Assembly: GCA_021202275.1 (NCBI GenBank)
Contig: JAJQDI010000018.1
Coordinates: forward strand, 62,001-126,000
Direction: 5' to 3'
From: Bacteroides sp.
Lineage (GTDB): Bacteria > Bacteroidota > Bacteroidia > Bacteroidales > Bacteroidaceae
DNA: 64,000 bases
A program made the translations under genes and the position numbers. Positions 37,688 to 46,693 of this stretch are shown here, in pieces. The notes beneath the pieces are model-generated. The model saw only the letters and a program-made list of their open reading frames with translations, did not search any database and had not been told where the DNA came from. The stretch's first letter is position 1. Each line of letters begins with the position of its first letter.

Positions 37688-40300
37688 ATGAAAGGGCGAT
37701 TCTTCCTCACCATCCTGATACACGTTCTCTGCCTGCCGTTGTTTTCTCAGGAAAACACGTTGACGGGTACGATCATCAATCAGGAAGATCAGAAGCCGCT
37801 CGCCCAGGTAAACATCCTGATCCGTTCCCGGGAAACAAACAAAGTGATTACCTTCGGTATATCGGATGCGTCCGGGAAATTCCGCATCACAGTACCCGCG
37901 CACATCTCCCCGGCTACCCCGCTGACCATAAGTTTCACCTATATAGGATTTGAGACTATCACACAGGATCTGACAGATGAACGCACCTTCCACATAAATA
38001 TGCGACCCGCTGTGATCCAGATTAAAGAAGTAAAGGTGAAGGTGCAGAAAATCCGGGCACAAGGCGATACGATTATTTACAACGTGGCCAGCTATGCTAA
38101 GGATTACGACAAAAGCATCGGAGACGTATTGAAGAAATTGCCGGGAGTGGATGTAAAAGACAACGGGCAGATCCACTACAACGGCGTACCCATCAACAAA
38201 TTCTACATCGAAGGGCTGGACCTGCTCGAAGGAAAATACGGCGTAGCCACCAACAGTATACACAATAAGAACGTCAGCACAGTAGAAGTCTTGCAGGAGC
38301 ATCAACCCGTGCGGGCACTGGAGGGATTGAGTTTTTCCGATCAGGCAGCCATCAACCTCAGACTGAAGGAAAATGCCAGGCAGCGATGGATAGGCACTGT
38401 ACAAGGTGCCCTGGGAGTGACCCCGTTGCTGTGGGACGCCGAACTGTCTGCTATGAAGTTCACCCGAAAACTACAATCCCTGAATGTCTATAAAACAAAT
38501 AATACCGGGAAAGACATCATCCGGCAATCTGCCTCTTTCGATCTCAAAGAACTGAGAAACAAATCACATTGGCTGCCGGACTACATTACCGCGATCCCTC
38601 CGGCGTCTTTGGGACTGGAAAGAAAGCGCGAACTGTTCAACCGGTCGCACCTGATCACAACGAACAACCTGACCAAACTCAAGAATGACTTTAACCTGAA
38701 GCTCCATGCAGCCTACGTGGCTCACAACGAGACAGGCCATCATACCACAGAAACCACCTACTACAATTCCCAACAAGAGACAGTTCGGATCTCGGAAAAA
38801 GAGAACGCTCATTTACACGAAAAACAAACCACGTTCGGAGTCGTACTGGAAGCAAATAAGCCCCGGTACAACCTGACAAATAAATTTAACAGCGACTTCA
38901 CCTGGATGGATCGGGACATGGCTGTAAAGGGTACTTTTCCCAATGATCAGCAACTTTCTTCTTCGCATCACCGCCTATCAAACGATCTTTATCTGCTCAG
39001 ACGATTGGGTAAAGACTTCATTACGTTCGAATCCTATACCCTCTACCAGAACCATCCCCAGCAGTTCAGCGTAGTCCGGTCCTCTTCTTCACAGATCCAG
39101 GACATTCACCAGTCCAGCTTCTTTACGAACAACAAAGCCGGTTACGGATTTGTCATGGGAAGGGTGGTAACCACCTTCACCACAGGTGCCTCCGTGATGC
39201 GGAAAACACTACAGACCGATCTGCAAGGTGTCGAATCCAGTACGATGCCCCACACAGGTCAAACGGCGTTCAGCCAGGTACATGCGTACGTCACGCCCAG
39301 GACGGAATTCCGGTGGCACGGTATAGAAACCACTCTATCGCTGCCTCTCAACCATTACGCCTATACCTACAAAAACCGGATCACAGACGAAAGATCTACT
39401 TACAACACCCTGACATTCAATCCCGCTTTGCGGCTTCGGATGAACGTAACCCCCAGGCTCAGGGTATCGGTGTTGGGAGAGGTCAGCAGATCGGAAGTGA
39501 ACGACAGATTGTTCCACCCCGCTATCCTGTTGAATGACTACCGCTCCCTAACAGAGGGATTCCCGGAATTCCTGCACCGGAACAAACTATCATTTACCGG
39601 AGACATCACCTACAAAAAGCCATTGAATGAATTATTCAGCGGATTGACGCTACTTCACTCCCGGGACAAAAGCCCCTATACACTCCATCAGACGTTTGCC
39701 GGGGAATACATGGTCTCCTCGTATGCCGCTGACGAAAACAAATCCCAGACCTGGTTCCTGAACGCTTTTTTCAACAAAGGCATAGACTTGGTCAAGGGAT
39801 ATTTGTTCCTCAACGCGTCTTACGTGAAAAAGGACGGAAAACTGATCCGGGACGATGCCCGACTGCCTTATACACAAAACAGTTTCATGTTCTCACCAAA
39901 GCTGGAGACCCATTTCACCAGGTGGCTGGTAGTGAATTATACATTCAATTACAGCTTACATACCATGTCCTCTACAGAGGCCTCAGATAAAATAAAGAAC
40001 CATCAGCTCAGCCAATCCCTGCTTATCCGTATTTTACCCGCTTCCCCCTGGCGCGTGGGTCTGCTGGGAGAACACTACTGCAATGAGATCTTCCAGACGG
40101 GAAGGAAACATTTCCTGCTTACAGATCTGAACCTCACCTACAAAATAAACAAGACAACAGAGGTAGCGCTGCATATAAACAACCTGTTGGACCAGAAAAA
40201 TTATGCATATACCTCCTTTAGTGACGATCTGACTACGATCTACAGGAATTACCGCATCCGCCCGCGCAATATCCTGTTGAGCACTCATTTCCATTTCTGA
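37688..40300 (+). CDS. TonB-receptor-like outer-membrane barrel protein with CarboxypepD-regulatory domain
   Basis: 870 residues. The signal peptide ends at LPLFS. A regulatory-like beta-sandwich (TLTGTIINQEDQKPLAQVNILI) at about 22-105 is followed by a plug-like domain (DKSIGDVLKKLPGVDVKD, INKFYIEGLDLLEGKYG) and a long barrel ending ILLSTHFHF. This receptor type often neighbours GLPGLI genes. No TonB box is evident to me. It may export, import or display a peptide handled by the adjacent proteins; this is inference from context. Confidence 0.83.
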   Translation: MKGRFFLTILIHVLCLPLFSQENTLTGTIINQEDQKPLAQVNILIRSRETNKVITFGISDASGKFRITVPAHISPATPLTISFTYIGFETITQDLTDERTFHINMRPAVIQIKEVKVKVQKIRAQGDTIIYNVASYAKDYDKSIGDVLKKLPGVDVKDNGQIHYNGVPINKFYIEGLDLLEGKYGVATNSIHNKNVSTVEVLQEHQPVRALEGLSFSDQAAINLRLKENARQRWIGTVQGALGVTPLLWDAELSAMKFTRKLQSLNVYKTNNTGKDIIRQSASFDLKELRNKSHWLPDYITAIPPASLGLERKRELFNRSHLITTNNLTKLKNDFNLKLHAAYVAHNETGHHTTETTYYNSQQETVRISEKENAHLHEKQTTFGVVLEANKPRYNLTNKFNSDFTWMDRDMAVKGTFPNDQQLSSSHHRLSNDLYLLRRLGKDFITFESYTLYQNHPQQFSVVRSSSSQIQDIHQSSFFTNNKAGYGFVMGRVVTTFTTGASVMRKTLQTDLQGVESSTMPHTGQTAFSQVHAYVTPRTEFRWHGIETTLSLPLNHYAYTYKNRITDERSTYNTLTFNPALRLRMNVTPRLRVSVLGEVSRSEVNDRLFHPAILLNDYRSLTEGFPEFLHRNKLSFTGDITYKKPLNELFSGLTLLHSRDKSPYTLHQTFAGEYMVSSYAADENKSQTWFLNAFFNKGIDLVKGYLFLNASYVKKDGKLIRDDARLPYTQNSFMFSPKLETHFTRWLVVNYTFNYSLHTMSSTEASDKIKNHQLSQSLLIRILPASPWRVGLLGEHYCNEIFQTGRKHFLLTDLNLTYKINKTTEVALHINNLLDQKNYAYTSFSDDLTTIYRNYRIRPRNILLSTHFHF

Positions 40301-40318
40301 CACCCTACATCCTCCGAT

Positions 40319-41903
40319 ATGGAACCCACTGAAAACAATATTCTTCTTTTAGAAAAGTTACTGACCCACTACGGATGGAAGAGACCGCGGACAGAGATCA
40401 GAAAGATCCTCACCAGTCATCCCAACTATCCTTGTCTGAAAGCATTTGGTGAGGCTATGGATATCTTCCACATCCCTTATGAAGCCTACAGAACAGATTA
40501 TTCCTCCCTGCTACAGACACATACTCCTGTCATCGTTCACCTGGATATACGGGAAGGAAGATTTGCTTTGTTAGTGGCGGCAGATACGGAAAAAGTAACT
40601 TTCTATATTCCGGAAACCGGCAGAAAAGTCAGCCTGTCCAAAGAACTCTTCCTGCAACAATGGAAAGGGGTCGTATTTGCCATCGACAAAGCTCCCACAG
40701 ATATTCCGAAAAAGTTTTTCACCCGGAAAAACAGGTCTGTCCTGACTGGTTCTCTATTTGCGGCTCTCCTTTTCACAGTATATGGTCTCTATTTCCTCCC
40801 TGCGCTACCCTCTCTGTGTGCTCTGGGCATAAATCTGATCGGACTTGCCTCGTCTTTGATCATTATCGGCCACGAATGGGGAAAGAATCTGGGCGCATTG
40901 CACAGGTTTTGCCGCCTCACGAAAAAAAACAGATTGCAACGCCGTTCTTTCCTCTCCCGCTTCAAAGCTATGGAACAGGGTCTCTCTGGGAGACATAGGA
41001 GTCGTTTATTTCGCCGGATGCACTTTCCTCGTGCTGCTGCTCCCCTTACTGGCTGTGCCCCGGATCTATGTAGATCTCCTCCTTTGTCTGTCCGTATGTA
41101 CGTTGCCTTACAGTTTGTTCTCGCTGTATTACCAGACCTTCACGATCAAAAAGTTCTGTCCGTTCTGCCTGCTATGTCTCTGCATGCTCTGGGGAGCCTT
41201 TGTGTGCTATTATTTGTATCCGGGAAAATTCATCCTGTCAGCGGCCCCTGTCTATCTTTTTACAGGCGTCTTCGGGATGGTGGCTTTTCTCTGGATTATC
41301 TGCAAACGCTACCTGGCAATACAGGAAAAAAGTATCCGGCACGAGATCGGGTCTTTACGATTCAAAAGAGATCCCCGTATTTTTTTCTCTCTCATGGCTG
41401 CTCAACCCTCTTATACGATGTTGTTCGATACAAACGATATCCGGATCGGAGACTCCTCCTGCCCTGTCACCGTCACCCTGCTGATCAGCGAGAGATGCAT
41501 ACACTGCAAAAAGCTGATCAGATCTTTTCTGGAACATCTACAGGAATATGAATTACAGGCAAACTGGATCATCCGGTTCGCAGACATACCCACTCATCCG
41601 GGAGAGACACATTTCTCTTCCATCCTGTACGATCTGTATCACACGAAAAAGAACCTGTTCATTCCCGCGTTAAAAGACTGGAGCCACCACATGGACCGGG
41701 ACAGATGGATGGCCGGATATGACATTCCATCCGGGAACAAACCATGCTCTTTCTTAAAAGAAAAACAACAATGGGTATCGGACCATCCCTTCCTGAGAAC
41801 GCCTGTTATTTTTATCCGCAACAAAGAATTACCTGCTGCATACAAGTTCTCTGATCTGAACCTACTATTTGCGAACGAAGAGATCATGGCTGCCCTCTCG
41901 TAA
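40319..41903 (+). pseudogene. C39-like/VKOR/thioredoxin fusion, frameshifted in an A8 run
   Basis: Residues about 1-125 look like a peptidase C39-type fold (PVIVHLDIREGRFALLVA, QWKGVVFAID), but the catalytic cysteine-glycine motif is not seen. Membrane helices and a vitamin K epoxide reductase domain follow. At A8 (40922-40929) the frame breaks; removing one A gives TKKTDCNAVLSSPASKLW, then GDIGVVYFAG and KKFCPFCLLC, a complete VKOR. The end is thioredoxin-like with ERCIHCKK. The restored protein has about 527 residues. VKOR plus thioredoxin should make disulfides in exported proteins; the two-cysteine peptide at 33843 is an obvious candidate. It follows the outer-membrane gene by 18 bases. 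Confidence 0.8.
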
Positions 41904-42023
41904 ACCGAAAGAGAAAAAACAGCTGTGCTCTACGGGGTCACTTCCCGGGGCGGATCCATACAGACCAAAGAGGACCCGAAGAAATTCCTGACAATTATTG
42001 GTCTGATTCTTCAAATAAATCAT

Positions 42024-42031
42024 TACTTTTG
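42024..42031 (+). promoter_or_regulatory. -7 box of the thiamine operon
   Basis: TACTTTTG matches TAnnTTTG and lies just upstream of the TPP riboswitch, so transcription would start close to its 5' end. The nearest -33-like TTG (41998-42000) is 23 bases away, slightly long. Confidence 0.45.
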
Positions 42032-42042
42032 CCACGTATTTC

Positions 42043-42120
42043 ATATAAGGGGTGCCCCAACACGACGGGCTGAGATCATACCCATTGACCTGATCCGGGT
42101 AATGCCGGCGGAGGGAAGGT
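42043..42120 (+). promoter_or_regulatory. TPP riboswitch (THI element)
   Basis: The conserved core is unmistakable: GGGGTGCC near 42049, GGCTGAGA at about 42068-42075, ACCC then TTGACCTGATCCGGGTAATG at about 42080-42105, and GCCGGCGGAGGGA. It binds thiamine pyrophosphate. A hairpin, GGAAAAA (42123-42129) with TTTTTCC (42135-42141), follows and may form the expression platform together with CCCC in its loop, which could pair with AAGGGG at the start of the aptamer. It controls the thiamine uptake genes downstream. Confidence 0.93.
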
Positions 42121-42162
42121 AAGGAAAAATCCCCTTTTTCCGAACTATTAAAATCGTATGTA

Positions 42163-44454
42163 ATGAAGAAAGCAATGCTTGCCCTCTCCCTATGCGTAGG
42201 GGGAAGCGGAGTGTGTGTCTATGCACAGCTCCCGCAAACAGACAGCCTGCAACTGATCCGGTTGCAGGAAGTGGAAGTCGTATCTACACGCGCGACGACA
42301 AAGACACCGGTAGCCTTTACCGATGTTACCAGAGAACAGATCAGCCAACAGAATTTCGGGAAAGACATTCCTTTCCTATTGAGTTCCACACCTTCGGTAC
42401 TCACCACCACCGATGCCGGAGCGGGTGTAGGCTACACCAGCATCCGGGTACGCGGTACGGACGCCAGCCACATCAACATCACCACCAACGGCATCCCGAT
42501 GAACGATGCCGAGAGCCACGCGATCTACTGGGTCAATACGCCCGACTTCGCCTCGTCGCTGGAAGACATACAGATCCAGCGCGGAGCAGGCACCTCCACC
42601 AACGGTGCCGGAGCCTTCGGAGCAACGATCAATATGCGCACACAGGGCATATCGTCCCGTCCGTACGCGGAACTTTCCGGATCGTACGGCTCCTTCAACA
42701 CCCACAAGGAGACCGTGAAGATCGGTAGCGGACTGATCCGCGACAAGTGGGGATTCGATGCCCGTCTCTCCAACATCGGCAGCGACGGCTACCGCGACCG
42801 GGCCAGTGCCGATCTGAAATCCTGCTTCCTCCAAGGGGGTTACTACGGAGGGAATACCACCGTCAAGTTCATCACCTTCGGAGGAAAAGAGGAAACCTAC
42901 CATGCCTGGGACGGCATCAGCAAAGAGATGCTGAAGACCAACCGGCGGTACAATCCCAACGGAGAGATCAAACGCGACGGAGAGGTGATCGGCTTCTACG
43001 ACAACCAGATCGACTACTACCGGCAGATGAACTACCAACTGCTTGTCAACCACATCTTCTCCCCTGCCTGGAACCTCAATGTAGCTTTCCACTATACCGA
43101 TGGATACGGCTATTACGAAGAGTACAAGAACGACCGCACACTGGTTGAGTACAGGCTCACTCCTTTCGAACTCAATGGCGACACCATAGAAAAGCAGAAC
43201 CTCGTACGCCGCAAACTGGTCGACAGCGACTTCGGAGGCGGGGTCTTCTCCTTCAACTACGCCCGCAACCGGTTGAGTGCTTCCCTCGGCGGAGGACTGA
43301 ATTTCTACATCAACGACCACTACGGCAAGGTGATGTGGGTAGAGAATTACCTCGGAGACCTGGATCCCGGACAAGAGTACTACCGCAACACGGGGAAAAA
43401 GACGGATGGCAATATCTATGCCAAAGCCAACTACGAACTGTTGCCCAACCTCAACGGATACCTCGACCTGCAATACCGGTATATCCACTACAAAATAGAC
43501 GGCGACAACGACAAATGGGACTGGACAGCATCTCCGGGACAGCTACAGAAACTGAATGTCAACGAGACATTTCATTTCTTCAATCCCAAAGCCGGACTGG
43601 TGTGGCAGTTCCACCCCCGGCACAGTGCATATGCCTCGTTCTCGGTGGCACAGAAAGAGCCTACCCGCAACAACTATACAGACGGCCTCTTCACCCAACG
43701 CCCCAAAGCGGAAAAGCTGTTCGACTACGAACTGGGATATACCTATCAGGGCGAATGGATGACGGCCGGAGCCAACCTCTACTACATGGACTATACAGAC
43801 CAGCTGGTACTCAACGGCCAGCTCAATGAGATCGGGGAAGCGGTGGCCGAGAATGTAAAAGACAGCTACCGCATGGGAATCGAACTGTCGGCAGGATTTC
43901 GCTTCACCGGATGGTTGCGATGGGATGTCAATGTTACCTTCAGCCGCAACCGCATCAAAAACTATACGGAATACCTGAGCGATGTCAACGAGAACTGGAA
44001 AGACATGTACACCACAGACTGGGGCATCTCACAGACCACCCGCCACATCGGCAACACTCCCATCTCTTTCTCTCCGGACTTCATGGGCAACAGCACCTTC
44101 ACCTTCCGCCACAAAGGATGGGAAGCGGCTTTCCAGTCGCAATACGTAGGCAAGCAATACCTCAACAACTCCGGCAGCAAAGAATGTACACTGGATCGTT
44201 ATTTCGTCAACCATCTCTCTCTGAGCTACGGATTCCGCCTGCCCGGTATCCGCTCCGCCAGCGTGGGCCTGACGATCTACAACCTCTTCAACGCCAGATA
44301 CGAGAGCAACGGCTACACCTCCGGATACGCGGTATACGAAGGAACGGATAGTCAGAAGACCAGCCACAGCAAACTGGCCTATACCTCGTACTACGCGGCA
44401 TATTATCCCAATGCAGGAACCAACGTACTGGCCCACCTGACGCTGCGTTTCTGA
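42163..44454 (+). CDS. TonB-dependent outer-membrane receptor for thiamine
   Basis: 763 residues. The signal peptide ends at VCVYAQ. The plug domain has LQEVEVVSTRA, IRVRGTDASHINITTNGIPM and a QIQRGAGTSTNGAG block; the barrel ends VLAHLTLRF. There is no carboxypeptidase-regulatory or STN domain. Its TPP riboswitch and the downstream pnuT and pyrophosphokinase genes identify it as the thiamine-regulated receptor type (OMR1) known from Bacteroidetes. It would bring thiamine or a derivative across the outer membrane. Confidence 0.92.
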   Translation: MKKAMLALSLCVGGSGVCVYAQLPQTDSLQLIRLQEVEVVSTRATTKTPVAFTDVTREQISQQNFGKDIPFLLSSTPSVLTTTDAGAGVGYTSIRVRGTDASHINITTNGIPMNDAESHAIYWVNTPDFASSLEDIQIQRGAGTSTNGAGAFGATINMRTQGISSRPYAELSGSYGSFNTHKETVKIGSGLIRDKWGFDARLSNIGSDGYRDRASADLKSCFLQGGYYGGNTTVKFITFGGKEETYHAWDGISKEMLKTNRRYNPNGEIKRDGEVIGFYDNQIDYYRQMNYQLLVNHIFSPAWNLNVAFHYTDGYGYYEEYKNDRTLVEYRLTPFELNGDTIEKQNLVRRKLVDSDFGGGVFSFNYARNRLSASLGGGLNFYINDHYGKVMWVENYLGDLDPGQEYYRNTGKKTDGNIYAKANYELLPNLNGYLDLQYRYIHYKIDGDNDKWDWTASPGQLQKLNVNETFHFFNPKAGLVWQFHPRHSAYASFSVAQKEPTRNNYTDGLFTQRPKAEKLFDYELGYTYQGEWMTAGANLYYMDYTDQLVLNGQLNEIGEAVAENVKDSYRMGIELSAGFRFTGWLRWDVNVTFSRNRIKNYTEYLSDVNENWKDMYTTDWGISQTTRHIGNTPISFSPDFMGNSTFTFRHKGWEAAFQSQYVGKQYLNNSGSKECTLDRYFVNHLSLSYGFRLPGIRSASVGLTIYNLFNARYESNGYTSGYAVYEGTDSQKTSHSKLAYTSYYAAYYPNAGTNVLAHLTLRF

Positions 44455-44461
44455 AAACCAG

Positions 44462-44893
44462 GAGATTTACGATGTACTGATTTACAATGTACGATTTGAA
44501 CACACCAGTATATATATGTAATCATTCACCTGTAGAGACGCATGGCGTGCGTCTCCGCGATGTATGTCCAACAGAATGTGTATATCAAACACAATGTATA
44601 CCTATCACGTTGTATGTATATCTCAAAGTATGTGTTTTCGCAATATATCCAAATACTTAATCATCCCTCTGCCATGAGCCACGTTTTCAAACCCATTAAA
44701 AGAGTTACCCGGCCCCATACCCCTCTACCCGATCCTCCGTTGGACAGACACCGGACGACACCGTATGCTCTCCCCTCACGCACATACATGGGACGTACAC
44801 CGCGGAGACGCACGGCGTGCGTCTCTACAAGCGGATCACCCCATAAAACCAGGTATTCCAAATCGTACATCGTACATCAGTAAATCATAAATC
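44462..44893. mobile_element. MITE-like palindromic element E1
   Basis: Inner inverted repeats of 29 bases lie at 44531-44559 and 44801-44829, each itself a near-palindrome around GAGACGCACG/CGTGCGTCTC. The outer ends carry inverted GATTTACGATGTAC-type sequences (44464 onward and 44855-44891). The right end contains 24 bases (44855-44878) that occur exactly inverted at 58061-58084. No real gene is inside. It fills the gap between the thiamine receptor and pnuT genes and so splits the operon. Confidence 0.6.
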
Positions 44894-44898
44894 CCTTC

Positions 44899-45477
44899 AT
44901 GTTCTACTTAGAAATCCTCGGCACCCTGGTGGGGCTCGTCTATCTCTGGCTCGAATACAAAGCCAGCATATACCTCTGGATCGCCGGTATCATCATGCCC
45001 GCGATCTATCTCTTTGTCTATTACGACGCCGGCCTGTATGCCGACTTCGGTATCAACATCTACTACCTGCTGATAGCCGTCTACGGATGGATCGTCTGGA
45101 AATACGGAGGCAACAAAGAGCAGAAAGCCGCACTGCCCATTACCCATACGCCCCGCAACCAATATCTTCCGCTCACCGGAACCTTTCTGGGTACCTGGGT
45201 ACTGATTGCCTGGGTACTGATCCGCTTCACAGACAGCAGTGTACCCTGGCTCGATGCTTTTACCACCGCTCTGAGCATCGTGGGCATGTGGATGCTGGCA
45301 CGCAAATACCTCGAACAATGGATCGCCTGGATAGGAGTAGATATCGTGAGCACCGGATTATATATCTATAAAGAACTGAACTTTACCGCCATCCTCTACG
45401 GTATATATACCCTTATTGCTATCTTTGGATACATGAAGTGGAAAAAGATGATGAACGCAAACAAAGAACACCCATGA
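44899..45477 (+). CDS. pnuT: PnuC-family thiamine transporter (PnuT)
   Basis: 192 residues with seven hydrophobic segments. The family pattern includes EILGTLVGLVYLWLEYK at the start, YDAGLYADFGINIYYL in the middle and YIYKELNFTAILYGIYT near the end. PnuC proteins carry vitamins by facilitated diffusion coupled to intracellular phosphorylation. In the riboswitch-controlled context with a thiamine pyrophosphokinase it is the thiamine type, PnuT. The stop overlaps the next ATG (ATGA). Confidence 0.92.
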   Translation: MFYLEILGTLVGLVYLWLEYKASIYLWIAGIIMPAIYLFVYYDAGLYADFGINIYYLLIAVYGWIVWKYGGNKEQKAALPITHTPRNQYLPLTGTFLGTWVLIAWVLIRFTDSSVPWLDAFTTALSIVGMWMLARKYLEQWIAWIGVDIVSTGLYIYKELNFTAILYGIYTLIAIFGYMKWKKMMNANKEHP

Positions 45478-46112
45478 AACATATCCTTCTGCCAACAGCC
45501 GACAGCCAACCGCAGGCAGTGATTCTTGCCAATGGCGACTACCCCTCCCACCCTCTTCCGCTGACTTTGCTGGAACAGGCACCGTATGTGATATGTTGCG
45601 ACGGAGCCGCAAATGAGTATATCCGTCGCCGCGGCATCCCCGCGGCCATCATCGGAGACGGAGATTCTCTCCTTCCAGAGTTCCGGCAGGAGTATGCGTC
45701 TCTCTTTCAGCACATCGGAGAACAGGAAAGCAACGACCTCACCAAAGCGTTCCGGTATTGCCTGCAAGCCGGTAAGAAAGAGATCCTCATCCTGGGAGCC
45801 ACAGGCAAACGTGAAGATCATACACTGGGCAACATCAGTCTGCTTATGGAATATATGCAGGAGGCCCAGGTACAAATGGTAACCGACTATGGAGTCTTTA
45901 CACCTCTGTGCGACGACTCACAGGTGGAGACACTGCCGGGGCAACAGATCTCCCTGTTCAATTTCGGAGCTACCCACCTCCGGGCCGAAGGACTGGCCTA
46001 TCCCATTTCGGATTTTACCAGTTGGTGGCAGGGAACACTCAACGAAGCACAAAAAGACCGGATAACCATTTACGGAAAAGGAAAATACCTTATTTTCCGT
46101 CATTTTTTCTGA
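45474..46112 (+). CDS. Thiamine pyrophosphokinase
   Basis: 212 residues from the ATG at 45474, which overlaps the pnuT stop. Motifs are ICCDGAANEY, AAIIGDGDSL, QESNDLTKA and GATGKREDHTLGN, the ATP and thiamine site pattern of the family. The C-terminal half is the beta-sandwich domain. It makes thiamine pyrophosphate from imported thiamine, trapping it in the cell and supplying the riboswitch ligand. The following 580 bases (46113-46693) hold only AT-rich sequence and a -7 box. Confidence 0.92.
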   Translation: MKHILLPTADSQPQAVILANGDYPSHPLPLTLLEQAPYVICCDGAANEYIRRRGIPAAIIGDGDSLLPEFRQEYASLFQHIGEQESNDLTKAFRYCLQAGKKEILILGATGKREDHTLGNISLLMEYMQEAQVQMVTDYGVFTPLCDDSQVETLPGQQISLFNFGATHLRAEGLAYPISDFTSWWQGTLNEAQKDRITIYGKGKYLIFRHFF

Positions 46113-46657
46113 TCAAAGTATACATACCCTGTCCTACTCTCCCACAGAAAATTTGCGGTATTCGAAAATATAAACATCTGATCACCTACAGGAAGCAGAT
46201 GAGATCCGGACCCGATACCCCTCTCTGTCATTTATACGAAAAAAGAAAGGACCGATACACTTATAATGTCAAAAAACCAGGGATAAACTCTTTTTAGTTA
46301 CAAAATAAGACATATATCCTTTCATCTGTTTTCTTCATACATTCCGGCAACCTATTCACTGAGGCATTCCTACATATCTTCCTAATCAGCTTTATAACCT
46401 CTATGTAAGTAGATTATAGATCAACTTACACCTTCATGTAAAAAGATTCATCCAAAAACCATTTATAAAACATATTTTTATCACTTCCCTATCATATTTC
46501 AGGAATTCCTTACATTCTATCATTCCTTTCTTCCTGTATAGAATAAGTTGGAATGAAAAAAAGGATTCTCGTAACACAATTGTCATCGCCTTTTAACTCC
46601 TTTAAAACATAGATAGCTTTTTTTGCAACACATTAATAATATAATACTTAATTTTTG

Positions 46658-46665
46658 TATATTTG
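46658..46665 (+). promoter_or_regulatory. -7 box before the fimbrillin-nuclease gene
   Basis: TATATTTG fits TAnnTTTG and lies 28 bases before the ATG at 46694. A start about 7 bases later would exclude the ATG at 46655 and supports 46694 as the true start. No clear -33 element at normal spacing. Confidence 0.45.
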
Positions 46666-46693
46666 GGTCAAGCAAACCAATCCCTCACATCCT

